From positions 186,001 to 250,000 of the forward strand of contig QNQO01009202.1 of the NCBI GenBank assembly GCA_003290165.1: 64,000 nucleotides of DNA. Reading direction: 5' to 3'. The notes under the pieces were generated by a model, which was not told the DNA's origin, did no database searches, and saw only the letters and a program-made list of their open reading frames with translations. Of the stretch, positions 48,649 through 61,816 are shown one piece after another. This DNA is from Berberis thunbergii. Its lineage: Eukaryota; Streptophyta; Magnoliopsida; Ranunculales; Berberidaceae. A program made the position numbers and the translations under genes. How positions within the stretch are numbered: the stretch's first letter is position 1; each line of letters starts with the position of its first letter.

Positions 48649-49606
48649 GGAACAATATGGTGGTTTAGTTGAAGGACCAATTTTATATTGTTTTAGGATC
48701 TCATTTTTTTCTCGTTATTACTTCAATTGCCTATTTGTCCATATGTTTTTGGATTGACATTAACTAAATTAATTAATAGGCACCTAGTTTACTTAATCCA
48801 TTCAGCTCTATTCTTTTAGATCATTATAATCAACAAGGGCCCCTGAGTATTTAATTTCCTGGTATAATGCCCCTTTCATTCGGTTAAGTTTGTTAATGGT
48901 AAGTGTCTGTGTTTTTACATTAATTAGCCAATAAATATTTCTTTTTTTTAATTAAACCTCCAGTGGGGAGGGGCACCTCTGGAATGCCAGACCTTTATTA
49001 ATTATCAAAAAAATGATTTACAATCAATACGGGGGTACATGACGACTTTACCCGTGAAATAACCAATAACAAAATTTTAGCCACAGCCGTAAACCAAAAT
49101 ACATAAAAGTAAATCCAAACTGTCACCAAAGCTGAAAGGAAGACCATCAAACATAGATAGCCCCAGCATGAACATACAGCGATCCCGAGGCACCGCCCAA
49201 ACCGCCAGATATGATCAATTGCTCCTGCAGCAACACCTGCATCCTGCGACTCAGGGGACTGCATTAGCAGCTCAGCGGTGCCAACGTGTTAGCACCCTTG
49301 ATGTCCATCTCGCAACAATCCATGCGCTCAAGATTCGCATTGGCATCGCAACACTCCTACAGACCAGGACCACAAATGATCCAGCAGCAAGACTCAGCAA
49401 CCTCGCGGCAGCCTCGCCCCATCTGACAGAATTGTCGCCCCGCAACAGCAGATCACTCCCATCTGCGGCCTGGAACGCGCATGTCTGCAAGCAGCAGCAA
49501 GACTCAACAATATGTCCCACAGTTCGCATTCGGACTGCCCCCAATGCACCGATTGCCAGCGCAACTGATAGCTCCAGATTCTCGCAGCCATAAAACAATC
49601 AGATAG

Positions 49607-52600
49607 CTACTCATCCCCATGGCGAATGTACACCGTATGTAATCTGTCTAGCACAATCAAGCCTGCAACTTTCCTAGACAAAACAGTCCCATTGAAAGAA
49701 ACAGTCCTATGATCTTTTTGTGCTATATCTGCCAATGAATCTGCCACCGCATTAGCCTCTCTATGGATATGTTGACAATCTAACGTCATTGTCGCTGCCA
49801 AGAACTTAATTTCTTTCTAAATATTCTCCAAATGCCAAGGTATTTTAAATAATCCAAAAACCAACCGCAAACAAGAGCCGAATTCGTTTGGATAACCACC
49901 TTTTTTAAACCCCAGTCAAGACAGAGGAGGAGCCCCTTCAAAAGAGCCAAAATTCCCGCTTTGTTGTTGGATCATGCACCAAAAAAAATTTGCTTTCCCA
50001 CAACACATGAACCCCTCGAGTCTCTAATAATCACACCGCCGGCTGCCTTGTCCTTGCGGGAAGAGCCATCCACATTAAGCGCAACAAAATCTAAAGGGGG
50101 AGGATGCGAAAAAACAATTCGAACCAACTTCCTTCTAACAGGGAGCACATTCAACCCCAAAGCCCGTAGGGGGGCCTTGTTCATGCTAACTTGCTTGGGG
50201 GTTATAAAAGTATTTGGCAATCGCAACTGACGCCTAATGTTCAAAATCGCAAAGGCTGGATTTTGGGGAACATTTTCATAAACACATTTGCATCTTTGTT
50301 TCCAAATTTCCCATAGAATGAACATAGGAGAAAGAAAGAATAGCACACCCGTTTGCGAATCGCGTTCAGCTCTCTTGAACCAAGTGGCTATCACCGTTGA
50401 GATTTCTGCTGGTCTCCGTGTATGTACGTCAAATATCCTATCAAAATGACTCCACACCTGCATCGCCAATTCGCCATCTAGGAAGAAATGCTTCAAGGAT
50501 TCTTGCTTTGGCGAGCTACAACAACAGCATCTAGATGCCAGGCTGATACCACATCTGTATAATTCCCCATCCACTGGCATGCCTCTACGGAGTAATTTCC
50601 AAACAAAGACTGATATTATGGAAGGAAGAAGATCTTGCCAAAGCAGTTGATTTAGTGCATTAACCCTCCCCTTTTTCCGTAACAGTTCATAGGCCGATTG
50701 AAAGGGAAAAATCCCATTATTACTTGGAACCCACATACACGTGTCCTGCTCATGGGCCTCGCCACATAATCTATCCGCAAATAAACCACGCGCCAAGCTT
50801 CTAAGATCTGGATGAACCAATTCAAAATTATTCAAAATCACCTCGCTGACTGAAGGCCAAAAACCTTGATTAACCATCACCATCGGTCTCTTGAAAGTTG
50901 CCACCAAGTTTCAGTTTTCCTCAAAGAAACTTATATCCCCCATGCCAATGCGCCAAAGCGAATTACTCAAAAGAAAATGTCTCCCAAGCATGATCTCTTT
51001 CAAAAAAAAGGAGAAGATCCATCTTTGACCGGTTGACTATTCAAAGCAACGCCTCGTATCTAGTACTTGCTCCTCATAAAAGAAGCCCATAATGAGTCTG
51101 AGGTCAGTAGTCTCCAAAGAGCCTTGATTCGAAAGGCCTTCATCACCACCCTCAAATCTCTAACTCCCAAACCTTCTTCCGCCTGTGGAAAGCAAATGTT
51201 GTCTCATGACACCCATTTTTCTTTAAACGACCTTCACAATCCCCCTAAAAGAAGTTCGACATCAGACTATTAATTCGAGCTAAAACTGTACTTGGTACAC
51301 ACATGGCACTAAGAATATAAATAGGAATAGAACTAAGGATGTGCTTAATCAAAATTAGTCGGCCTTCTGGGGATAACAATTTGCCTTCCATCCCTGAATA
51401 CGAGCCTAAATCTTAGTAATTAAATCTTCAAAGTACGAAATTTTAACTCTCCCTTGGAACACTGGTCCGCCCAAATATTTCAATGGGCCAACATGAAATC
51501 GAAAATCAGTATAACTCTTTAAAGCCACAATGCGCTCCGCTACTACCTTGTCATCCAAAGTAAAAGAACTTTTTCCTTCATTGATTTTCTGCCCCGAGGA
51601 CCGACAATACCGTCTCAGAAACTCCATGCAACCCATGACTGAGGACTGTCTGCCATTTAGAAAAATAAGAGTATCGTTTGCATACAAAAGATGGGAGATA
51701 GGGCTGCAATTCCTGGGAGTATAATAATACCCAATTTTTCCATTCTCAAAAGCTGCTTTCAATCCTCTACTCAACACTTCAGAGGCAATAATGATAAGAA
51801 ACGACAAAAGAGGATCTCCTTGCCTTAAACCCCTAGTGGATCTGAAAAAGCCTTTGTAGACTCCCTGGAGCAAAACCGAAAATCCACAAAATGCCACACA
51901 GTTGGAGATGAAATGGCAAAATCTACCATTAAAGCCAAATTTTTTAAGAACTGCAAGCAAAAAAATTCATTCCATTCTATCATATGCTTTCTCCATGTCA
52001 ATTTTCAGCACCACATTACCTCCAATAACCTTTCTATTAATATCTCTAATCAATTCCTGCGCCAGGCCAATACTTTCACCAATGAACCTGCCTTTAACAA
52101 AAGCCCCTTGCTCCTGAGAGATCAACCTATGTAAGATACCTATCAGCCTATTGCATAAGATTTTACTGAAGATCTTGTAAATCGCATTGCACAGACTGAT
52201 TGGGCGAAAATCAGAAAAGGAAACTGGTTCTCAATTTTTGGAATCGGAGCCATGAAATTTGTCGAAAATGACGACGGCATTACCTCCCCTTCAAAAAATT
52301 GTATAGCTGCCTCTCAAATGTCCATACTCAAAAAATCCCAACAAAACTGAAAGAAATTCGCCGTAAAGCCATCCGGCCCTTGCGCACTATTTTTGGGAAT
52401 GTCAAAAACAACATCTCTCACTTCCTCCAATGAAGGACGTTGGACCAAAAACTCACATTGACCAGATTCCACCAACTTCGGGATACAATTAAGCAAGTCT
52501 GTATCCTCCGTACAATCACCGGGAGAAGACATCATATTGGCAAAAACTCATTGGCTTTGACAAGAATCTCACCAGGATCAGAAATAACTCTACTGCACGG

Positions 52601-53766
52601 TAAAGTAATATGATGGATGGCTCGTCGCTTTTGTTTTGATCTGGTGGAAGCAAAAAATACTTAGTGCATGCATCCCCCTCCTTGAACTCTTTTTCACCTG
52701 ATTTTTGAAGCCAGTAAAGCTCTTCCTGTTTGGGAGCTAATCTGTACTCTGCCTGACATCGATGTAAATTGCAGCAAGCATGTACATCCCAATTAGCATC
52801 AGCATGTAGACCATTATTGTTGGAACTAGCAAACCCCGCCAATAGTGTTGTTTCCCACTGTTGCATTTCATCCTCTAATGCGCGGATCCTGCTGAACACA
52901 TCACCAAAGACTGTTTTGTTCCACTGTATAAGAGCTCTTCGTGTTAGTTTAAGTTTGGCATCCACTCTATCAATGTACCCATAGCAGTCATCCACGTGTC
53001 CTTGACCAGATCCAGAAACTTCGGATGAGTTGTCCACATATTAAGGAACCGAAAAGGCACAAAACCGATTTTTGATTGGGTTAGCATAGAAGCCAGCAAA
53101 GGAGAGTGATCTGAAAAAGTTCTGCTAAGATGTTCCACTTTAGGACTTCCCAGACCTGTCAACCAAGCTGAATTAACAAAAATCCTATCAAGTCGCACCC
53201 AAATACGTTCACTGCCCCGCTTGTTATTGCACCACGTGAGACGAGGGCTCGAGAATCCATAATCAATTAAACCACTGTTGTCAATGCAGTCGGAGAATTG
53301 TGACATGCTTGCCCTGGACGGCTCCACCCCCCTCCCCCCCCCCCCCAACTTTCTCGCCCGAATGCAAATAAGTGTTAAAATCACCTCCGACCATCCAAGG
53401 AATGTCATGGTTTGAAACAAAATTGGCCATATTCAACCAAAGGTCTCGTCTTTCATCCACAGAACATTTAGCATAAACAAAAGAAAGCAAATAAATTCTT
53501 GATGAAGAATCTGTTACCTGGCAATGAATGATCTGGTCCGACATATCCACCACCGAGTATCCCATAGAATCCAAATCTTGCCACCAAGCATCGTTCGAGG
53601 CAAAACCACCAAGGTGACCAAGCTCCACAGATCTACTAGTATCAATCATGGGCTCCGCAATCATAAGGATCCTGACTTTATTATCCAGAACCATACTTTT
53701 TAACCTCCTCCTCGTGGCCTGATTACCAACCCCACGAGCATTCCAAAACATAATGTTTTTCATCAT
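49607..53766 (-). pseudogene. LINE ORF2: endonuclease, reverse transcriptase, zinc motif and RNase H
   Basis: Starts ATGATG just after the ORF1 stop, with MFWNARGVGNQATRRR opening the APE-type endonuclease; GGDFNTY and SDHSPL catalytic-region motifs follow. RT lies around 52540-51400, with the palm motif YAND instead of YADD at about 51690. A zf-RVT segment follows near 50600. RNase H starts at about 50060 (LNVDGSSRKDKAAGGVI) and ends with HREANAVADSLA near 49750. Breaks: a frameshift at a G-run (C-run on +, 53324-53346), and more near 53000, 52520, 52310-51960, 51400-50910 and 49970-49800. The TAG at 49607-49609 ends the frame. The plant L1 clade with a C-terminal RNase H is the family. Confidence 0.9.
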
Positions 53767-53767
53767 C

Positions 53768-55837
53768 TTAAACACGGGAAGAAGATTTACCCCACTTAGT
53801 CTTACAACGATTGCTCGGAAGAGCCGCCGGTTTGACTTTGTCCTGAAGATCCTCATCAGAGTGTGCCCCCAAAGATAGGTCAGTAATGCCCTGTGATTTC
53901 GGCCCCAACTCCGAGTCCGACGCAGCCACGTCACTGTCATCTGTGGCGCTATCAAGTGTAGTAGTATTCATTGAATTTTTCTTTTGTTTCAACACACGAG
54001 TCTCCTCGAACAACTGGACAGCAACATCATACAAATCACCCCCATTCTTGTCCTTCCTCGCTTCCTCGGGCAATGAAAGGGTACCGGACGCCGCGGGTAT
54101 TGCTCTATTGGCTAGAACCGCTGTCAAGCGGTCCAACACTGTTGACTGCCCCAAGCCAGACCCTACGTCCTGTTTCGATCCATGCACAATGGATGTCATC
54201 CCTGACTGAGCGATCAAATGAGCTGATTCGCCCCTTGCTACCTGCGCTGTCTGGGAAGGCACAGCATCCGCAATGGATTCGTGATCAGTCTGGACCCAAC
54301 ACTGCACCGTGGACTGGTTGGGCCTGGGAGCCGAGGTCGGCCTTAGACTGGCGGTGGTCGCAGGTGGAGCGTCCTGTGGCGAAGCCACACCAATATCCCC
54401 TGCTGGAATGCTGGGCCGGGGAAGCGCTAAGTTCCACAAAGACTGATCCAGCGGGCACAAGACAGTTGCATTCTCCATTCCAGGTTGCGCAGAAGAGCGC
54501 AAAGTCTGATCCAAAATAGCTGCATTCGTTGATTCCGAGTGTACAGTGTCGTCATGAACGTCATGCTGCTACGCCGCAAGGGGAAGTTCCGAGCAAGAAT
54601 TGTCATTTGTCATGACATCGGACCGACCACTTTTGGACCCTGAGATTACATCCTCTGATGGTTGTGGCAATTGTTCGTGAATTCCAATAGTATTTGCAAT
54701 CTCCGAAGTTGTGTACCCCGCCTCTAGAAGGCATTCTTCCGTAATTTCTGGAACCTGCTCAGCACTAACATGAACCAATTTTTCACTCCCATCTGCTTCT
54801 ATGTTTTCAGAAAGCAACTCAAATTTGTTTGACAGAACCACCTTAACCGGATCATTGGCCACCGGCCTCTGCTCACCTACGTCTTCCTCAAGTTCCACCC
54901 CCTGGCTGTTCTTTGCTCCACTCGGTCCAACTGTGGGATTTTGATTCTTAGATTTTCTGAAAACGGGAACGTATTGTTGCTTTATGTTTTTGTTTTCAAC
55001 CTAAGGCTGTACCTCCTTTTTCGCTTTACTGAAAACCGGGCCTCCCCCTCCGCCCGTAATACCAAGCTTTTTCCTGCAAAACTCCTCTTGGTGACCTATC
55101 AAAGAGCAAAAATCGCAATATTTGAAACCAGGATACTCAATCTTTTGCCAGAATCCCCTGTTATTTTCCCTGTCTATCCAAACTCTATGTGGTAATTTCT
55201 CCGCTAAGGACATCTCCACGCATACGCGGGCAAATCCCGGGCATGAGAGGCAGCGAGTATGATCATCCATCCGCAAAAAACCACCAAAAGAGTTGACAAT
55301 AGCTTTTAAAATAGGAGGATGAAATAAATGCAAAGGTAAGTTAGGTAACTCTACCCAAAGTGGCACCGAAATTGGATCTTCCTTCAAACTGAAACCATCG
55401 TGCCAACGGAAAGCTGTAAACCGAACTCCACGAATCAGAAAGGAGTCGTGCGACAGAACTTTCTTTGCTTCCAATTCAGACTGAAGTCGAACTAACACGT
55501 GACGTTGATTCACCAACCCCAGCGAAAAATCGCCCAAAATTCCCCAAGATCTGTGAATCGAATCTCGAATATCTGCCAAAGTTGGTCTGTAACTGGAAAA
55601 TTTGAGAACGATGACATGTTTCTCCATGAAAGCTTCACCACGTACTTCATCTGATGCTGTGATGCCGATTGCAGGTGCCCCCTCTTTACGGAAATGAGTA
55701 CCTTCGACCTGAGTCTCCGCAGTGTCATCCACCAAAATCTTGCCCAAAATTTGGGCGAAAGAAGGCTTAGGGGCTGCCGATGTATCCCCATGACCAGGAC
55801 CCATGGGTGAAGGGATGGCGGCTGGCGTTGACATCAC
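53768..55837 (-). pseudogene. LINE ORF1 (DUF4283-type RNA-binding, zinc knuckle)
   Basis: One frame runs from 55837 to TAA at 53768-53770, interrupted only by stops at about 55001 and 54569. The N-terminal half carries the DUF4283-like region (FSSYRPTLADIRDSI, LVRLQSE, PLWVELPNLPLHLF) and a CDFCSLIGHQEEFC knuckle (CX2CX4HX4C) at about 55120-55080. The rest is acidic/Ser-rich, ending in a basic tail. Such proteins bind the element RNA. ORF2 begins a base beyond the stop (TAAGATGATG), so translation of ORF2 probably relied on reinitiation. Confidence 0.85.
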
Positions 55838-56343
55838 TTCCAGGGGACGTGACGTTCCTGATCCAGCAGCAGAAAATCACACAAAATGAATTTTTGTAAC
55901 AAACGTTGGGTCGTAGCGGCGGCTGTGTCATAACGGCCCAGATCGGAACGGCGTTTCGTAACGACCCAGATCGGAACGGCAGCGCGGAACGGCCCAGAAA
56001 TCTGCAGCTCGTAACGGCCCTCAGATCGGGCGGTTTCTGGCAGTGCTGGCTGAACTGTGATGCAAACGATCAAATCAATCAGAGCACGACGATCTAGCGA
56101 GTGCTCAAGCAACCAAAACCGGTGGCCTGATGGTGGCTGAACCTTTTCGGCGGCGGCGTAACACACAGGGTGTCCTGTCCGGCACTAGACAAGAGGTCCA
56201 GATTTCTTCCCTAAAGCCAGGAACAGCTAGGATCAAAGATCCAGATGGATGGAAAAAATCCCGAAACTACCCTTCAAATCGCCCTAAATCGCCTCTCAGA
56301 GGATGTTCTTAGAAAAATGAAAATGGCACCAAATAAATATTTC

Positions 56344-57865
56344 ATTCACACATCTCGACAATCACTGTTATAAGCACAATGTCTTTCGATTAGAGCCACC
56401 ATACGAGTACAAATGTCATGGTACTATTACATAACAACCAGGTTTAATCAATGCAGATGGATCTTGGTGACATGTAAAATCGAATATATGCATCATAGAA
56501 ACAATTTGTACCTGGAACAACAACGAAGAAAACAATAATTAAAAACAAAACGAATGCTATTTAATCAAATCAAAAGAAAATGAATACATGTGAGCATGGC
56601 TGTCTTTAGTATACTTTTAATTAAAATTAAAAAAAACATTATTATATCCTTTTACATTCCATAACCTGAGCCCATGATTAACATAATTTCTTAGATTATT
56701 AAAATAGGGGATTAAATCCAAAACAAATCCCCTCACACAAGCATATCAATCCATGTTTTGTTGTATATCAACAGCTACACCCGAATACAACTGCTACACC
56801 CGAATTAAACAAACTATTCATCACAATTAAGGTCCCTTGTTTTCATCTAATCACTATTGAGGACAAATAGAAAAACCAATTTTTTTTCCTAGTCTTACAT
56901 GTGTATCTGGATCCTTCGTAGAGCTAAAATAACTCGATTGCTTATCGATTTACGTTTTGTTAGTAACGTCTAGTAAGTAAATCAAATCGATTAGAGAATC
57001 TACAATACTTTGCTAGTCTTAGACCTTTTAAAGCCAAACCCATAGTTGTGGGGTTTCCGAACATTGACAATTTCACCATTTTCAAATTCGGATATCTAAA
57101 CTTAGAAACCCACTAATTCAATCCTTACTCACACAAATATTTTGTCAGTAATGACACTCACGCTTTCAGACCTCACTTTAGCATTTAGGACAAATTTTTC
57201 TCAAATCTCCGATTTATAGCTTTATCAAACCTTGTTCTCAAAATTTCAAATCTCCACTCTAACGATTTAGAGTTGATTGTTCTCAGTCTCTGCTTTATGG
57301 TTACAAAAATTTGACTTCCAATATTAGAATAATAGTTTAAATGCATTTGTTTCATCAATCTTTTGGGTTTTTTTTGTAATTATTATATTTTTGATGTATA
57401 TTACTAAGAAAATGTAATGTAAATAATAGTTTTCAAGTTTTCATATATATATTATTCCTATTATGCATGTTATTGATCTTAAACAACTATTATTTAATAA
57501 TTAGTCTTGTTGATTTGATATTACTAAATTAAAATTGATGAAACTCAAGTTAATATTTTAGAACATATTTGAATTAAGATTATAAAACTACATTTCAAAT
57601 GCTCTCAAATACTTTGAAATATTAACAGAATTTGAAATTAAGCATTGTGCCACTCCTGTATCCGTACCTGTACCCGCTTATTTGATTTTAAGAGGACGAA
57701 AATCCTATCCTCATCCATTTGGTAACTCACGACATTATTTCACATATTTTTATTATTGTATGGGTACTTTTGTCCATAAGTTGGTCAAAGCTAGTTAACT
57801 GGATTGACTATGCCATTTTGAAATCCATGACAAATCGAAATAATTTCCACAGTGAATCCTCAAGA
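56344..57865. other. Intergenic
   Basis: AT-rich; no gene or repeat recognised. Confidence 0.5.
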
Positions 57866-60800
57866 TTAATTATGATAAACCAAATCAATTCTCAATGACT
57901 ATTTCAACAACCTCTTTCAATCCTCTGACCATTCGGAGGATTTCGACATCCTATCTTTGTTCTCCCCTATTATTATCGCAGAGACAAATGAATCCTTGGT
58001 GGCCATTCTAGATGCTACTAAAATTCAACAGACTCTTTTTGACATTTGGAAAGCTCAAAGCCCTTGGTCCCGATGGCTTTCATGCCTTCTTTTTTCAATA
58101 CTATTGGGATATTGTTAAAACGGATGTCTTTGAAGTGGTCCAACATTTCTTTGCCACCAAAGAAATGGACCCTAAGATGAATGAGACTTTCATAACCCCC
58201 AAGGCTCAAAATCCTAATACTCCGGAGAAATTCATACCTATAAGGTTGTGTAACGACATGTACAAAGTCATCTCCAAAATTTTGGCCAACAAGCTTAAAG
58301 CTCTCCTTAATGACATTATCTCCCCAAATCAAAGTGTTTTCCTCAAAGGTCGTAGCATCAATGACAATGTTAGTTTGGCTCATAAAACTTTCTACCAAAT
58401 GAACCACTTCAAAAAAAAAAAACAAGGATGAATGACGATTAAAATTAATATGGCCAAAGCTTATGATCAAGTGGCGTCTCTTTCAAAATTTCAGGCAATT
58501 AGGTTTTTTAGAAGACTGAATTGCCTTGATTAATCAATGTGTTTCCACTACCTCTCTTAGGGTCCTTCTTAATGGATCCCCCCTCTACCTATTAAACCAA
58601 ATAGAGGCATTCGCCAAGGGGATCCTCTTTCCCCTTATTTGTTCATAGTAGTGGCTAAAGCTTTATCCCGTATTTTGGCCTGATTGAATTCTAATGGTCT
58701 TATTCGAGGTATAAAGCTTAGACATCACTCGCCTTCTATCAGCCACTTATTATATGCAGATGATCTCATGTTATTCTACAAAGCCTTCTTAACTGAAGCC
58801 CATTTTGTGAAAGATATTATTCATCAATTATATGCGGCTTATGCCCAAGCTGCTAACTTTGAGAAATCCTCAGTGTTCTTTAGCTCAAATGTTCACCACA
58901 AACACTCGAGAATGATACACAATATTTTGGAGTCGAAATTTTTTCAGCACAAGGACAAGTATCTTGGATCCCCCCTAATGTTTTCTAAACATAAAGCGAA
59001 AGATTTCCAATTCATTATTGACAAAATTCATACAAGACTTTCAACTTGGAAATCAAAATTTTGTCTCAAGCTGGCCATACTGTGATGGTTAAGGCAGTCC
59101 TAAACTCTATTCCCATTTATACTATGCAAACTTTCTTACTGCCAGCTAGAACCTCAACACAATTGATCCTTTGTTCAGGAATTTATGTTGGAATGGCTTG
59201 ACAAAAGGAAAATCAAAACAATTATGCACCTAGGATAAGATCTCTAGGCCCCGCCATCTGGGCGGAATCAATCCCTCCTATCAGGTGTAAGAATTTGGCC
59301 TTATTGGCTAAAAATATGTGGCAAGTCATCTCCTTCCCTCCTTCTCCTAGGATCGACCAACTCAAAGCTTTATACTTTTAAAACAATGATATTATGCAGT
59401 TGTCCAAACTGCCTTCATTGGATTCTTTTGCTTGGCGAGGGAACCTTTCCACTCTACAACACATGAAACAACTCATTTTTTGGCAAGTTCTATCAGGTAA
59501 CCCAAAAAATCTCTGGCATGAGTGCTGGGTCAAGCCAGGCCTCTTCCTGAAAGATTGTCTTCTGAGTCTGCCTAATCAGGCCCTTCCTAACATCATCCCT
59601 AATATTTGGAGTTATCATGATAATCACTCGGTTTCGTGGAACGAAGAACTCCTTTATTATTTATTTATTTATTTTACCAGTTTCTTGTGACATTCAAAAA
59701 GTTATTATCCGAGTCACCACTAGATCTGATGTTCTCGTTTGGTCGGCCAACAGAAAATAAGTTTTCTCTGTCAAAAGTGTTGCGCAAGCCTTTAGCTCAA
59801 ATCTTCTTAATTTGGATTCTTCCTCTACTAATCACCCACTTCAGAAGACCATTCTCAAATACATCTAGAGGATCAAAGCCCCTCCCTAGGGGTGGGCATC
59901 CCATCTCGCGATCCTGATTCCGTCCACTCCCAATTTTTTTGGGGTCCTATTGGGATTGATCAATTTCATCCCGATCCCGTCCCGATCTAGATAGAGTGGG
60001 ATAGAATTGGGATGAAGATTTTCAATCCGGCCCATCCCGTTACATCTCGAACTGATTACTTTTAATATTTAGTATGAACTATGTAGTATGAAACTATGAA
60101 ACTATGAAACTATGAAACTAGTTGTTGACATCACTATTTTATTTGTTGTTTTATTTATTGACATGACTATTTTATTCTCACAAGCTTCCATGTGACTCAC
60201 CTAGATAATGAATCTAACTCAAACCCTCTTCCTTCTTCTTTTTTCCCTCTTCCTAGCTCTTGATAACAATAATGTGTGTTCCTCGTAGCTTTTAAATGAC
60301 AAACCCATTAATCATTTTCGTTAGCAATGTACAAAAAATGACTGTCTTTAACAGTGGTTGTAAAAAAATGGACTAAAAGCTAATGAAATCAGGAAATAAT
60401 AATCAATGGCTTAACGTTATATAGTTGCTCTTAGAGTTGTGTGTTTGGTAAATCCAAAATTTTCAATCTTGCATGTTAAATTTCAATCCTTAATTTAGTA
60501 CAGGCTTATCACGTCTCCTCTCGTCCCGTCTCGAACCCGTTTGGGATGGGACGAGGTTAGGATAAGGTCTATCTCGTCTCGTTCCGATCCCGAACAAACG
60601 GAATGGGATAGGGATGAGGTCCATCTCGTCCTGTGACTACCCCTACCCCTCCCATTGCCATCTTCCTTGTTTGAAAATTTTTCAAGATTTACTTCCTACC
60701 TTGACTAATCTTGTTAAGGTACACGTTCCCCTTTTCCAATTTGTGTGTTTTTTGCAAATGTTTTATGGAAGATGTCACCCATCTGTTCTTTCAATGTCCT

Positions 60801-61809
60801 TTAACCCTTCGTCTTTGGAGATGATCTCATCTCCCAGTTGACTGGCATAATTCAAATCTCCATCTTTCCTCAACTTTAGACCACTTTGTTTTCATGTCGA
60901 AAACTACCAAAGCGTATCACCCTGACACAGATGAACTGTGGTCCCAGTTCTCAGTTGTCCTCCTCAATATTTGGAAATTTCGTAACAAAGTAATTTTTCA
61001 AAGAGCCAAAGTCAATGAACACGCCTTCACCACTATGTTTAATCATACCTGGTCCTCATGGTATAAACAGCGGTATGCAACCCTCGCACATAACAATACC
61101 TTGACTTTCCCTTCAACTGCGGATATCTTTTCTTGTGCTACTTTGGACACTCCTAGCACTCATCATTCACCAACCCGTCCTCCTAGTTTGGTAAGGAGTA
61201 ACACTCCAGATCTTGCTTCCTCGAGACCTTCCATTATTCGAGCTCAATTGTCCTTAGCCAGAAATCACCCTTTGAATATCACTTCTTCCTCTTTTGGTCC
61301 CAGGTCTGAGTTCACAGACCTTGTAGCCATAAGACCAAATCATGGTATTGTTAGCTTTGATGCATGTTTAATTTGTATGATTATTGTAAACAGGAAACTG
61401 TGGGGTGTGATTGCTATGGATATGTGTGGCGCAGTTCTTGCCTCCCTTGCTTGCTAGATTACAGGATAAAATTTTGACAGTACTATGGTTGAAGGATATG
61501 TGGCAGAGGCGGCTCTTTTGATAATTCTAACTAAACATTGGCAATCAAGTTTTTTGCTTAGCGACTTAGCTAATCTGATCCGAGCTATCAAGGAAGAGGA
61601 ATCTTTTTTCCCCTCCACTTTTGTGATGGACTAGCATTGGCGACCTATAGTTAGTAATATTCGCCGTTTACTTTTGATGTTACCAAATTAGGAATGTAAA
61701 TTTATATATCGGGAACTCAATATAGAGGCCCATAATCTGGCCCAATCAACAGGGAGATCGTTATGTAATCCTTTCTAGTTTTATTAATGCATGTCACTTA
61801 AAAAAAAAA
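57866..61809 (+). mobile_element. 5'-truncated LINE (LINE2), reverse transcriptase to RNase H, interrupted by a hAT element
   Basis: Similarity begins near 57880 (DYFNNLF region before RT). RT: LGPDGFHAFFFQYYWD (about 58055), PIRLCN and QSVFLKGRSINDN (to 58375), AKAYD (58455), GDPLSPYLF (about 58620), an intact YADD at about 58760, then KYLGSPL. The zf-RVT region (59390-59890, 60646-60890) and an RNase H-like tail (from about 61345) follow, then an A-tail at 61800-61809. Many frameshifts and stops. CTCAAGA occurs just before 57866 and just after the tail (61810-61816), a possible short duplication but weak. No endonuclease or ORF1, so it was truncated at insertion. Confidence 0.85.
59889..60645 (+). 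mobile_element. Non-autonomous hAT-type element, copy D, inside LINE2 (757 bp)
   Basis: Begins TAGGGGTGGGCATCCCATC and ends GACTACCCCTA, with a perfect 8-bp duplication CCCCTCCC at 59881-59888 and 60646-60653. The flanking LINE zf-RVT-like reading (RIKAPP then IAIFL) is consistent with one coding region split by the insertion. The interior is the reverse complement of copy A's interior, so A and D are two insertions of one element in opposite orientations. Confidence 0.85.
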
Positions 61810-61816
61810 CTCAAGA

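Larger units (their letters stand above)
48942..56328 (-). mobile_element. Full-length L1-type LINE (7.4 kb) with target-site duplications
   Basis: On minus: a 5' region (56328-55838) with repeated GTTCCGATCTGGGCCGTTA-type units, ORF1, ORF2, a short 3' region, and an A-tail seen as TTTTTTTT at 48942-48949. The flanks CCAATAAATATTTC (48928-48941) and CCAAATAAATATTTC (56329-56343) match apart from one base, fixing both ends and showing insertion by target-primed reverse transcription without 5' truncation. Both ORFs are damaged, so it is no longer autonomous. Confidence 0.9.

Noticed and set aside
49168..49593. 141-codon plus-strand frame and two overlapping minus frames
   Set aside because: They lie in the 3' region of the LINE after the RNase H stop, overlap each other and show no family motif.
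53971..54519. 182-codon plus-strand frame inside the LINE
   Set aside because: It overlaps the minus-strand ORF1 of the LINE, whose frame shows domain similarity and a proper ORF1/ORF2 junction. The plus frame has no recognisable motif.
57540..57870. Target-site duplication for LINE2
   Set aside because: The best match to the sequence after the A-tail is the 7-mer CTCAAGA at 57859-57865; a similar ACTCAAG occurs at about 57543. Too short to be decisive, so it is only mentioned.
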